Assembly (NCBI GenBank): GCA_905188025.1
Contig: CAJJKI010000003.1
Location: 74,843-138,842, forward strand
Direction of reading: 5' to 3'
Source of the DNA: an uncultured Eubacteriales bacterium
Lineage (GTDB): Bacteria; Bacillota_I; Bacilli_A; RF39; UBA660
DNA length: 64,000 nt
Shown: positions 6,209 through 15,800 of the stretch, in pieces
Layout of the letters: each line of letters opens with the position of its first letter
Position numbering within the stretch: the stretch's first letter is position 1
Translations under genes and position numbers: made by a program
The notes under the pieces: model-generated
Told to the model about the DNA's origin: nothing
Seen by the model: only the letters and a program-made list of their open reading frames with translations
The model's database searches: none

Positions 6209-7939
6209 ATGGCTTATTTAGCATTATATAGAAAGTATAGACCAACGGATTTTTCTTCGGTTGTTGGTCAAAATGAAATTAAGAAAATATTATCTAATGC
6301 AATATCAAAGGATAATATTAGTCATGCATATTTATTTTCTGGTCCTCGTGGTACCGGGAAGACGACTACTGCTAAAATTTTAGCTAAGATGGTTAATTGT
6401 GAGCATTTAAAAGACGGTGAGCCATGTAATGAATGTGAGAGCTGTCGTAATTTATTTAATAGTAATGACGTAATTGAAATAGATGCTGCTTCTAATAATG
6501 GTGTTGATGAAATTAGAGATTTACGTGAGAAAGCTACTTTAGTACCTAGTATTTGTCGATATAAGGTTTATATTATTGATGAAGTACATATGCTTACTAC
6601 ACAAGCGTTTAATGCATTACTGAAAATATTAGAAGAACCTCCAAAACATGTAATATTTATATTGGCGACAACTGAATATCATAAAATTCCTTTAACTATA
6701 ACTTCTAGGTGTCAAAAATTTCAGTTTAATAAACTTGAAATAGAAGATATATTTAAAAGATTAAGAGAGATAGCTGATTTAGAAAAGATTAATATTGAGG
6801 ATGAAGCTTTGTATGAGATAGCTAAAATATCAGATGGTGGAATGAGAGATTCAATTAATTTTCTTGATCAAATTAGATCTTTCACGAATGATAAGATTAC
6901 TATTTCGGACGTTTATGAAGTATGTGGAAATATTTCTTCGGAAGATATATATAAGTTATTTGTTGATTTAGCTGAAAGAAAAGCGGAAAATATTACTTTA
7001 TTCTTTGAAAAGATGAATGAGAATGGAAAAAATTATAATAAGTTTTTTGAGGATGTTGTTTGTTTTTTGAAGGATGTTGTATTATATCAAGAGAATGTTA
7101 ATATTTCTTTAATAAAGAGTAAAGTTGAGTATGTTAAAGAGATTGCTAAATTGTATTCGGAGAGTGATATTTTTAATATTATAGATAGTATTAATGCATT
7201 AATGGATAAGCTTAGATATGTTTCTAGACAGACTGTTGTTGTTATTGCTAACTTTTTGCTTATTATGAATAATTTAAATAAAAAGAATGATGATATTGTA
7301 GATAGTAAAAAAAAGATAGAGAAAAAGAATGATGAAGATAAGTATGATTTAGCTTTTAATTTTACAAATAGTGATAAAAAAAATGACAGTAAGTTAACAA
7401 GTGAAAATTTACAACAAGAAGTGCCAAGTGATAATGATTTAATTGAAGAAAATAAGGAAAATGCTTTTATCAATAAAGATATTATCATAAATAATGCTTT
7501 TGCAGTAGCTTCAAAAATGGTTAAGCAAAATTTACAGGACAGGTTTAGTAAAATAGAAGAATATTTGACAGATAAGAGATTTGCTTCTGCAGTGTCATTG
7601 TTTGTTGATACAGACTTAGAAGTAGCAGGTGAAGGATATATTATATTTACTGGTAAATATGATGCAATAGTGGATAATATTTCTCGTAATTTGTTGATAT
7701 GTAAGGAATTTATTAATAATTTATTTGATGATAAGTATAATTTTATTGTAATTACTAAAGATGAATGGAATAAATATCGTGAAGAGTATATTAAAAATAT
7801 AAAAAGTGGTAAAAAATATGAACTTAAAGAATTTGAACAACAAAATAAGATAATTGATAATACTGTAGTGGAAAATGAGCCTACAGTTGTTGATAGATTA
7901 TTTGATATTGTTGGTGAAGATATTATAGAATTTAAATAG
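6209..7939 (+). CDS. dnaX: DNA polymerase III subunits tau (and possibly gamma)
   Basis: ATPase motor of the clamp loader. Walker A GPRGTGKT is at 45-52, the zinc module has Cys64, Cys73, Cys76 and Cys79, and Walker B is IIDEVHML. Domains I-III end near residue 360, followed by a Lys/Asp/Asn-rich linker and a tau C-terminal domain; 576 residues in all. At the domain III/linker boundary lies an in-frame A-AAA-AAG heptamer (7309-7315) within a run of eight A. A -1 shift there reaches TGA at 7330-7332 after five codons, giving a product of about 374 residues resembling gamma. The ATG has a GAGGTGA ribosome site. It is followed by ybaB and recR as in most Bacillota. Confidence 0.97.
   Translation: MAYLALYRKYRPTDFSSVVGQNEIKKILSNAISKDNISHAYLFSGPRGTGKTTTAKILAKMVNCEHLKDGEPCNECESCRNLFNSNDVIEIDAASNNGVDEIRDLREKATLVPSICRYKVYIIDEVHMLTTQAFNALLKILEEPPKHVIFILATTEYHKIPLTITSRCQKFQFNKLEIEDIFKRLREIADLEKINIEDEALYEIAKISDGGMRDSINFLDQIRSFTNDKITISDVYEVCGNISSEDIYKLFVDLAERKAENITLFFEKMNENGKNYNKFFEDVVCFLKDVVLYQENVNISLIKSKVEYVKEIAKLYSESDIFNIIDSINALMDKLRYVSRQTVVVIANFLLIMNNLNKKNDDIVDSKKKIEKKNDEDKYDLAFNFTNSDKKNDSKLTSENLQQEVPSDNDLIEENKENAFINKDIIINNAFAVASKMVKQNLQDRFSKIEEYLTDKRFASAVSLFVDTDLEVAGEGYIIFTGKYDAIVDNISRNLLICKEFINNLFDDKYNFIVITKDEWNKYREEYIKNIKSGKKYELKEFEQQNKIIDNTVVENEPTVVDRLFDIVGEDIIEFK
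7307..7332 (+). promoter_or_regulatory. Candidate slippage/frameshift site in dnaX
   Basis: Zero-frame codons AAA AAA AAG contain A-AAA-AAG, the same heptamer that E. coli dnaX uses. The -1 frame stops at TGA 7330; the +1 frame, or loss of one A, meets TAG at once. I see no obvious upstream Shine-Dalgarno stimulator or strong downstream hairpin, so transcriptional slippage on the A8 run is the likelier mechanism if the site is used. Confidence 0.45.
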
Positions 7940-7953
7940 GAAGGTGAATAAAG

Positions 7954-8253
7954 ATGAATATGCAAAGAATTTTACAAGAAGCACAAAAAATGCAAGCACA
8001 AATTCAAAAAGAACAAAAGGAATTAGAAGGAACAATATATGAAGGTAATTCTTCAATAGTTAGTGTTAAAATGAATGGTAAATATCAAGTTGTAGAAGTG
8101 AAGGTTAATTTAGATGAGGCTATTGATGCTTCTGATAAAGAAATGCTAGAGGATATGATATTATTAGCTGTTAATGATGCTACTAAAAAGATAGCGCAAG
8201 ATAAAGAAAAGAAAATGGGTAAATTTGGTCAAGGATTGGCAGGGTTAATGTAA
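7954..8253 (+). CDS. ybaB: YbaB/EbfC-family nucleoid-associated protein
   Basis: Small DNA-binding protein of the YbaB/EbfC family, 99 residues. The N-terminal Gln/Lys/Glu-rich helix (MQRILQEAQKMQAQIQKEQ) and the central strand segment VSVKMNGKYQVVEVKV are typical. Family members form dimers that bind DNA without a strict sequence and are nearly always found between dnaX and recR, as here. Start ATG at 7954 with an AGGAAGGTG ribosome site; one base separates its stop from the recR start. Confidence 0.93.
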   Translation: MNMQRILQEAQKMQAQIQKEQKELEGTIYEGNSSIVSVKMNGKYQVVEVKVNLDEAIDASDKEMLEDMILLAVNDATKKIAQDKEKKMGKFGQGLAGLM

Positions 8254-8254
8254 A

Positions 8255-8848
8255 ATGTATCCTAATGGTATAAGGAATGTTATTGATTGTTTAAAGAATT
8301 TGCCTGGTATAGGTGAAAAGTCAGCAGAAAGAATGGCTTTTTCAATATTGAATTTTGATAAAGAAAAGTTAGATACTTTTGCTGATGCTATATTATCACT
8401 TAAAGATATTAAAAGGTGTCCTATATGTAATAATATAACTGATATGGATATTTGTAATATATGTGGTGATACTAGTAGAGATGATAAGACAATATTTGTT
8501 GTTGAGAAACCTAAAGATATTGTTTTATTTGAAAAGATGGGTAATTATAAAGGTAAATATCATGTTTTAGGAGGTTTAATTTCTCCTTTAGATGGAGTGA
8601 ATCCTGAAGATATTAATATAGATAATTTAGTTAAAAGAGTTAAAGAAAACGGGGTAACTGAAGTTATTGTTGTTTTGAAGCCTAGTATTGAAGGGGAGAC
8701 AACAATGCAATATATTAAAAAAGTTTTATCTAAATATGATGTGAGAGTATCAAAGATTCCAATAGGTATTCCTATGGGTACTGAGATTGAATATATTGAT
8801 TCAATGACATTAGAGATGGCTTTTGAGGATAGAAAAGATATTTCATAA
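8255..8848 (+). CDS. recR: Recombination mediator RecR
   Basis: Works with RecF and RecO to load RecA on SSB-coated gaps. The N-terminal helix-hairpin-helix (LKNLPGIGEKSAERMAF), a Cys4 zinc finger (CPIC...CNIC, about 57-73) and the TOPRIM domain (VVEKPKDIVLFEK) are visible; 197 residues is the normal length. The coding region follows ybaB almost directly, so translation is probably coupled. bofA comes next, as in B. subtilis. Confidence 0.96.
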   Translation: MYPNGIRNVIDCLKNLPGIGEKSAERMAFSILNFDKEKLDTFADAILSLKDIKRCPICNNITDMDICNICGDTSRDDKTIFVVEKPKDIVLFEKMGNYKGKYHVLGGLISPLDGVNPEDINIDNLVKRVKENGVTEVIVVLKPSIEGETTMQYIKKVLSKYDVRVSKIPIGIPMGTEIEYIDSMTLEMAFEDRKDIS

Positions 8849-8870
8849 ATATAATATTTGAACATATATT
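8843..8870 (+). promoter_or_regulatory. Candidate sigma-E promoter of bofA
   Basis: TCATAAA (8843-8849), 13-bp spacer, CATATATT (8863-8870). This resembles the mother-cell sigma-E pattern (KMATATT, 13-15 bp, CATACANT); bofA is a sigma-E gene in B. subtilis. Confidence 0.45.
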
Positions 8871-8885
8871 TTACTGGGTGATTAT

Positions 8886-9074
8886 ATGTTTAAGAAAATA
8901 TTTAATATTATAAAGAAAATAATAGTTGCAGTTTTGTTTATTTATGGTTATAATAAATTGGCTTTACCACTTAATGTAATTATTCCTATTAATGTGATTA
9001 CTGTTCTTTTGGTGGCTTTATGTGGTATTCCATCTATTTTAATGTTGATTTTATTTTCTTTGATATGTATTTGA
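8886..9074 (+). CDS. bofA: BofA-like sigma-K processing inhibitor
   Basis: Hydrophobic protein of 62 residues with two predicted membrane segments (about 10-28 and 35-60). BofA, with SpoIVFA, holds the SpoIVFB protease inactive in the forespore outer membrane until pro-sigma-K should be cut. The call rests on the pattern NxxxLPLNVITxxxVAxxGIPSxLxL at its C-terminus, its size, and its position after recR, where B. subtilis bofA lies. It has a GGGTGAT ribosome site. Sequence identity over such a short protein is limited. Confidence 0.75.
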   Translation: MFKKIFNIIKKIIVAVLFIYGYNKLALPLNVIIPINVITVLLVALCGIPSILMLILFSLICI

Positions 9075-9091
9075 TAGTTAGAAGGTGACTT

Positions 9092-9967
9092 ATGATTGGT
9101 GAAAAGTACAAAAATGATGCTGTATGTAATGTATTATTTAATGAGGTAAGAAATGATAAGATAAGTCACGCTTATTTGATAGAGGAAAATGATAATCCTG
9201 AAGCTTTTAAGATAGTTCTTGAGTTTGTTAAGGCTATTATATGTGGTTGTGGTGAGCTTTCTATTGATGGTGAGAATATATGTAAGAGAATAGATGATGG
9301 TAATTATCCTGAATTAAAAATTATTGAACCTGATGGATTACTTATTAAGAAACAGCAAATAATTAATTTACAACAGGAATTTTCTAGGGAAGCTTTGGAA
9401 GGTAAGAAGAGGGTATATATTATTCGTGAATGTGAAAAGATGCGTCCTGAAACTGCTAATGCTATGCTTAAATTTTTAGAGGAGCCGGATAATGATTTAG
9501 TTGCTATTTTAATGACTAATAATGGTAATAATATATTGCCTACAATTATATCTAGATGCCAAAGAATTAAATTAAGTAGTAATATTAATACTTGTACTGA
9601 TAGTGAATATGATGAGATAGTGATTGAATTTATTAAGAATGTTACTAATAATGGTAAAAAAGTTTTTATTAATAAAGATAATTTTTGGATGGACAAGTTG
9701 ATTGGTAAAGATCGAGAATTAATGATGGGTATATTTGATACAATGATAGATATGTATTATGATATGCTTAAGTTAAAGCAAGGGATTTTGAATATTAAAT
9801 ATGAGAAATATGTAGAAGAATTGAAAGAGTTGTCGATGAATATTTCTCAGGATAAACTTCTTAGAATTATTAATTATTTGTTGGAAGCTAGGGATTCAAT
9901 TAAATTTAATGTTAATATTAATTTACTTATGGATAGTGTAGTAGTGAATGTTGGAGGTTTGTTATGA
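9092..9967 (+). CDS. holB: DNA polymerase III subunit delta'
   Basis: Clamp-loader stator subunit. It has the RFC-like fold of DnaX (NDKISHAYLIE, TANAMLKFLEEPD, PTIISRCQRIKL) but no Walker A lysine motif, as expected for delta'. 291 residues. The GAAGGTGA ribosome site lies just before the ATG. The TGA stop overlaps the ricT ATG (ATGA), so translation is coupled. The pairing holB-ricT is conserved in Bacilli; the intermediate small gene yaaQ is absent here. Confidence 0.93.
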   Translation: MIGEKYKNDAVCNVLFNEVRNDKISHAYLIEENDNPEAFKIVLEFVKAIICGCGELSIDGENICKRIDDGNYPELKIIEPDGLLIKKQQIINLQQEFSREALEGKKRVYIIRECEKMRPETANAMLKFLEEPDNDLVAILMTNNGNNILPTIISRCQRIKLSSNINTCTDSEYDEIVIEFIKNVTNNGKKVFINKDNFWMDKLIGKDRELMMGIFDTMIDMYYDMLKLKQGILNIKYEKYVEELKELSMNISQDKLLRIINYLLEARDSIKFNVNINLLMDSVVVNVGGLL

Positions 9968-10755
9968 AAATAGTTGGAGTAAAGTTAAATGAAGCTGGGA
10001 AAACTTATTTTTTTGATGCAGGTGATGTTTTAGTTAATATATTAGATAATGTTATTGTTGAAACTGAAAAAGGATTACAGTACGGAAAAGTTGTTAGTGA
10101 AATACCGGAAGATGAAATTTCTCATGATATAGAATATAAGAAAGTTATTAGAGTAGCTAATAAAAGTGATCAAAAGAAGTATTTGAGTAATATAAAGGAT
10201 GCTGAGAGAGCACTTATTAAGTGTAGAGATTTAGTTGATAATTATAAGTTAGAAATGAAGATTATTGATGCATGCTATACTTTTGATAGGGAACAATTGA
10301 TATTTAGGTTTTTGGCTGATGATAGGATTGATTTTAGACAGTTAGCTAAGGATTTGGGATCTATATTTAAGACAAGAATTGAGCTTAGACAGGTTGGTAT
10401 TAGGGATAAGGCTAAGGAAATAGGTGGTATTGGACCTTGTGGTAGAAAGCTTTGCTGTAATAGTTTTTTAACTGAATTTGATAGTGTTTCTATTAATATG
10501 GCTAAGAATCAAAATTTATCTTTAAATCCTAGTAAAATTAATGGTGCTTGTGGACGTCTTCTTTGTTGTTTAAAGTATGAAAATGAAAATTATAAAGAAT
10601 ATAAGAAAAATCTTCCTGATGTTGGTAATAAGATTAAGACGGAACAGGGAGATGGTAGAGTAATTTCAGTAGATGTATTTAAGAGAAATTATAAGGTTTT
10701 ACTTAGTACAGGAGAAATTATTTTAGTGGAAGTTAATGATGAGAGTAAGAAATAG
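9964..10755 (+). CDS. ricT: RicT (YaaT), PSP1-domain subunit of the Ric complex
   Basis: Member of the RicA/RicF/RicT (YmcA/YlbF/YaaT) complex, which carries Fe-S clusters, assists RNase Y in mRNA maturation and promotes Spo0A phosphorylation, sporulation and biofilm formation in B. subtilis. The family's two cysteine clusters are present: Cys159, Cys164, Cys165 in GPCGRKLCC and Cys196, Cys201, Cys202 in GACGRLLCC. 263 residues. The usual neighbour yabA, a replication-initiation regulator, is missing; the next gene overlaps the ricT end by 20 bp. Confidence 0.93.
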   Translation: MKIVGVKLNEAGKTYFFDAGDVLVNILDNVIVETEKGLQYGKVVSEIPEDEISHDIEYKKVIRVANKSDQKKYLSNIKDAERALIKCRDLVDNYKLEMKIIDACYTFDREQLIFRFLADDRIDFRQLAKDLGSIFKTRIELRQVGIRDKAKEIGGIGPCGRKLCCNSFLTEFDSVSINMAKNQNLSLNPSKINGACGRLLCCLKYENENYKEYKKNLPDVGNKIKTEQGDGRVISVDVFKRNYKVLLSTGEIILVEVNDESKK

Positions 10756-11485
10756 ATTATTAAATTTTGGTGATAATATTATATATCAGGATGATGAGGC
10801 TTTTCTATTTTCTTTAGATTCTGTATTGTTAGCTAACTTTGTATCTATTAGGATGACTGATAAAAATATTATCGATTTATGTACGGGAAATGCTCCAATA
10901 CCTATGCTATTATCTTTTAAGACGAAAGCTAATATTTTGGGAGTAGAGTTACAAAAGTATATTTATGATATGGGGGTACTCTCAGTTAATGAAAATGGTA
11001 TGGACAAGCAGATTAAGTTAATTAATGCTAATATTAGTGATTTATGTAATGATGAATATTTGGAGGCTTTTGATATAGTTACTTGTAATCCACCTTATTT
11101 TAAATATAAAGATGGTAGTTATGTTAATGAGAATGAGAATAAGCTTATAGCAAGACATGAAGTTTTTACTAATTTGGAAGAGGTAATTAGGGTTTCTAAA
11201 TATATACTTAAAACTAATGGAACTTTTGCTCTTGTTCATAGACCTGAGAGATTGATGGAAATATTAATGTTAATGAAAAAATATAATATAGAACCTAAAA
11301 GGATCCAATTTGTGTATCCAAAGAAGGAAAAAGATGCTAATATATTGTTGATTGAGGGAACAAAGAATGGTAAAGCAGGATTGAAATTGTTACCTCCTTT
11401 AGTGGTATATGATGATGATAATAATTATAATGAAGAGATAAGAAAAATGTTTGGAAGTGATGATAATGTGGCAGGAGAGTTATGA
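10736..11485 (+). CDS. trmN: tRNA1(Val) A37 N6-methyltransferase TrmN6 family
   Basis: Rossmann-fold methyltransferase with the N6-adenine motif NPPYF (in DIVTCNPPYFKY) and an SAM-binding region around IIDLCTGNAPIPMLL. The equivalent of B. subtilis YabB, in the same position between yaaT and rsmI; the small GIY-YIG gene yazA normally between them is absent. The start could be ATG 10736 or 10739, both inside the ricT end, so translation is coupled. The tRNA target is inferred from the family. Confidence 0.85.
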   Translation: MMRVRNRLLNFGDNIIYQDDEAFLFSLDSVLLANFVSIRMTDKNIIDLCTGNAPIPMLLSFKTKANILGVELQKYIYDMGVLSVNENGMDKQIKLINANISDLCNDEYLEAFDIVTCNPPYFKYKDGSYVNENENKLIARHEVFTNLEEVIRVSKYILKTNGTFALVHRPERLMEILMLMKKYNIEPKRIQFVYPKKEKDANILLIEGTKNGKAGLKLLPPLVVYDDDNNYNEEIRKMFGSDDNVAGEL

Positions 11486-12305
11486 TGGAAAGCCTAGTGT
11501 TTATTTAGTACCTACACCAATAGGAAATTTGGGAGACATGACTTTTAGGGCTATTGAAGTATTAAAGATGGTTGATGCTATTTTTTCTGAGGATACTAGG
11601 GTGACACTACAATTATTAAATCATTTTGAGATTAAGAATAAGCTAATACATTTAGATGATCATAATGAAGAAAATGTTAAGGATCAGGTATTAGGCTATT
11701 TGAAAGAGGATAAAAATGTAGCTATAGTTACTGATAGAGGGACACCAATTATTAGTGATCCAGGATATAAAACGGTAAAATTTTTAAAAGAACTAGGGTA
11801 TAATGTTATTGCTTTACCTGGTGCTTGTGCTTTTGTACCAGCTTTGGTGGCATCTTCTATAAGTTCTGAACATTTTACTTTTTATGGGTTTTTGTCTAGT
11901 AAGGAACAAAAAATGCGTGAGGAACTTACTAATCTTAAGGATAGTGAGTATACGTTGGTTTTTTATGAGGCTCCACATAGAATTGTTAGAACTTTAGAAG
12001 CCATGTTAGAGATATTTGGGGATAGATATATTAGTATTTCAAGAGAGATATCTAAATTGCATGAGAGCGTTTTTGTGGGAAAGATTAGTGAAGCCCTAAG
12101 CTCTTCAGAGATGATGAAGGGTGAATTTGTGATCGTGGTGTCTGCTAAAGAAGAAGAATATGATGAAGATATGTCAATAATAGATAGTGTAAATTTATAT
12201 ATAAGAAGTGGACTTAGTAGTATGGATGCTATTAAAAGAGTAGCTAAGGAAAGAAAAATATCTAAGAATACTGTATATATGGAATTTCATGGAGGAGATA
12301 AATAA
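11466..12305 (+). CDS. rsmI: 16S rRNA (cytidine(1402)-2'-O)-methyltransferase RsmI
   Basis: Methylates C1402 of 16S rRNA in the decoding centre. The tetrapyrrole-methylase fold is seen as LVPTPIGNLGDMTFRA near the N-terminus, SEDTR, the glycine-rich DRGTPIISDPG, and LPGACAFVPALVAS. Start chosen at ATG 11466 (MWQESYDG), matching the family N-terminus and spaced properly from GGAAGTGA; an upstream TTG at 11451 is in frame but unsupported. It overlaps trmN by 20 bp, and its TAA overlaps the pth ATG by one base. 279 residues. Confidence 0.95.
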   Translation: MWQESYDGKPSVYLVPTPIGNLGDMTFRAIEVLKMVDAIFSEDTRVTLQLLNHFEIKNKLIHLDDHNEENVKDQVLGYLKEDKNVAIVTDRGTPIISDPGYKTVKFLKELGYNVIALPGACAFVPALVASSISSEHFTFYGFLSSKEQKMREELTNLKDSEYTLVFYEAPHRIVRTLEAMLEIFGDRYISISREISKLHESVFVGKISEALSSSEMMKGEFVIVVSAKEEEYDEDMSIIDSVNLYIRSGLSSMDAIKRVAKERKISKNTVYMEFHGGDK

Positions 12306-12862
12306 TGAAGTTAATTGTTGGTTTAGGTAATCCGGGGCGTGAATATGTTAATACAAGACATAATATTGGTTTTATGTATTTAGATTATATTTTTGGAGGT
12401 AAGTTTGTTACTAATAATAAATTTAAAGCTATGGAATATATAACTACAATTAATGGGGAGAAGCTTATCGTGATTAAGCCTCTTACATATATGAATTTAT
12501 CAGGAGAGGCTGTTATAAAATATGTTAATTATTATAAGATTCAAGAAGAAGATATATTAGTTATTCAAGATGATTTAGATATGGATGTAGGAAGAATTAA
12601 GTTATTGTTTAATCATGGTGATGGTGGACATAATGGTATTAAGAATATTATTTTAAATATTAATAGTAGGAAATTTTTACGTCTTAAGATAGGTATTTCT
12701 AATATTGAGTTTGGAGATACTAAGGATTATGTACTAGGTAAATTTAATAGTCATGAATTAAAGTTAATTAATGATAGTTTTCATGTATTAGATAATTTTA
12801 TTCAAGATTATATTAATTTGAATAGAGATATATTGATAGGCAAATATAATAGTAGATTATAG
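12305..12862 (+). CDS. pth: Peptidyl-tRNA hydrolase
   Basis: Releases peptides from prematurely dropped peptidyl-tRNA. The catalytic histidine is His19 in NTRHNIGF; the signatures GLGNPGREY, LTYMNLSGEAV and DDLDMDVGRIK are intact. 185 residues, standard length. It is followed by mfd 10 bp downstream, as in B. subtilis, except that the small gene fin between them is not present. Confidence 0.97.
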   Translation: MKLIVGLGNPGREYVNTRHNIGFMYLDYIFGGKFVTNNKFKAMEYITTINGEKLIVIKPLTYMNLSGEAVIKYVNYYKIQEEDILVIQDDLDMDVGRIKLLFNHGDGGHNGIKNIILNINSRKFLRLKIGISNIEFGDTKDYVLGKFNSHELKLINDSFHVLDNFIQDYINLNRDILIGKYNSRL

Positions 12863-12872
12863 AGGGATAGAT

Positions 12873-15800
12873 ATGAAATTTTTTGATCAAGTATTTGATA
12901 TACATGATGATGATAATTATGCAATATCAGGTCTTAATAAGGAACTTACATGTATTAATATATATGATACTTTTATTAGAAATAATAAAGGTATTTTGGT
13001 CGTGGCTAGTAGTACATATATAGCTAATTTACTTTATCAAACATTACTTAATTATACTGATAAGGTTTTATTTTTTCCGATGGATGATTTTTTGACTTCG
13101 GAGGCTATTGCGATAAGTCCAGAATTCAAGGTAGAGAGAATTAATACTTTAAATGTTTTATGTAGAGATAATAAATATATAGTTGTTACTAATTTAATGG
13201 GATTTTTAAGATATTTACCGGAGAAGAAAGTATGGAATGACGCTAAGATAGTTCTTAAGAAGGGGATGGATGTTGATAGAGAGAAGTTACTTGAAAAGTT
13301 ATTTGATATAGGATATGAAAGAGAAGTTTTAGTAAATGGTACTGGTAAAATAGGGGTAAGGGGATATGTGTTAGATATATTTCCTACTTCTTATGATAAT
13401 GCTGTTAGAATAGAATTTTGGGGAGATACTATTGATAGTATTAAATATTTTGACGTTGATAGTCAGTTGTCTTTGGAGGAGATAGAAGAAGTTACAATAT
13501 ATCCTTTTACGGAATTTTTACTTGATAATAAGAGGGATGATTCGATTAAGAAACAAAAATATTTAAAATATTATAGTAATAATATAGCGTCTCTTAGCGA
13601 TTATATTGGTAATGATATGATAAGTTATTATGATTATAATATGTTACTTAAGAGTTATGAATTACTCATTGATTCTATTATGGAGTATGATCATGATAAT
13701 CCTCATGAGGTAGATACTAATTATATGTTTGCTCTTACTAATATTAAGAGTAATAAGTATGTATATTATTATCACTATGATGATGATATGGGTAGGGGTG
13801 TTAAGTGTTATCGTTATAGATATGATCCTATTACTAAATATAATGGAAACTATAATTTAATTAAAGAAGAGATACTTAAATATATTAATGATAAGAAAAC
13901 AGTAATTATATGTATTGATAATAAAGAGAGTGCTAAGAGAATAGTTAAATATTTAGAAATTGATGATATAGTATTAACTAGTGAAGATAAGATAGTACAG
14001 GGAAAGATTAATTTAATTAATAAGAATGTTTATGAGGGGTTTATATTTAATGATTATGTTGTTATTGGGCGTAATGATCTATTTAATTATAAGGATGAGA
14101 TTATTAAGTATAAGAGTAAATATAAGATTGGTACTAAGATACAGGCTATTACTAGTTTACAAGTAGGAGATTATGTTGTTCATGAAATGTTTGGTATAGG
14201 TGTATATCAAGGATTATTTACAATGAATAAGCAGGGATATAATAAAGATTATATTAAGATTATGTATGATGGTGGAGATTCATTATATATTCCTGTTGAA
14301 AATATTGATAGAATTACAAAGTTTACTGGTAAAGAGGGGGCTGGTGTTAGACTTAATAGTTTATCTAATGATAATTGGCGTAAGAAAAAAGGCAAGGTTA
14401 GGGAAAAACTGGAGAGTATTGCAGGTGATTTGATCAAGGTATCAGCAGAGAGAGAGGTATCTTTGGGATACGCTTTTTCCAAGGATGATGAGAATCAAGC
14501 ATTATTTGATAGTGAGTTTGCTTATACGGAGACGGCTGATCAGTTAAGGGCAGTTAATTTGATTAAGGCGGAGATGGAAAAGGAAAAGCCTATGGATATG
14601 CTATTATGTGGAGACGTTGGTTATGGAAAGACGGAAGTGGCTTTTAGGGCAATGTTTAAAGCAGTTAATGATGGTAAGCAGGTAGCTTATTTATGTCCTA
14701 CTACTATTTTATCTAATCAACAGTATGAATCTGCTAAGGACAGATTTAAAACTTTTCCGGTTAATATAGCTCTTATCAATAGATTTGTGGATAAGAAGAA
14801 GCAAGATCAAATTATTGATGATTTAAAGAAAGGTAAGATAGATATAATTTTTGGAACACATCGATTACTTAGTGATGAGATTCAATATAAAGATTTGGGT
14901 CTTTTGGTAATTGATGAGGAGCAACGATTTGGAGTTACTCATAAGGAGAAGATTAAGAAATATAAGGCTAATGTTGATGTGCTTACTTTATCAGCTACTC
15001 CAATACCTAGAACTTTACAGATGTCTCTTACTGGAATTAGATCTTTAGCGTTAATAGAGACTCCTCCTAAGGAGAGATATCCAATTCAAACTTATGTATT
15101 AGAAGAATCTAATTTGGTTATTAAAGATGCTATATATAAGGAACTTAGTCGTGGTGGACAGGTATTTATTCTATATAATAGTGTAGAGAGAATAGAGGAT
15201 AAGGTCTTTGAGATAAGTAAATTGGTACCTGAAGCAAAGGTTGATTTTGCACATGGAAAGATGACTAAGGATCAATTAGAGAATAAGATGAATAATTTTA
15301 TTCATGGAAAGTATAATGTACTTGTATGTACTACTATTATTGAGACGGGTATAGATATACCTAATGTTAATACTTTGATTATTATTGATGCTGATAGATT
15401 TGGACTTTCACAGTTATATCAAATAAGAGGAAGAATTGGTAGAAGTAATAAGATAGGGTATGCATATTTAATGTATAGTAAGCATAAGTTTTTGAATGAT
15501 ATAGCAGTAAAGAGATTGGATACTATTAAGGAATTTACAGAGCTTGGTAGTGGTTTTAAGATAGCTATGAGGGATTTATCTATTAGAGGTGCTGGTGATA
15601 TTTTAGGACGTGAACAATCAGGATTTATTGATACTGTTGGGGTGGATTTATATTTGAAGATGCTTAATGAAGCTATTAGAAAGTCTAAGGGAGAAGAAGT
15701 AGAAGAAGAGGAAACTCCTGTTAATGATAAGCCACTTATTAATGTATCAACACATATTGATGATAACTATGTTATGGATACGGAACTTAAGATTATTATT

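Noticed and set aside
7087..7965. 292-codon open frame on the minus strand inside dnaX and the start of ybaB
   Set aside because: It lies antisense to a well-conserved gene, is a Leu/Ser/Ile/Phe-rich low-complexity reading typical of the reverse of A-rich coding DNA, and has no ribosome site or homology.
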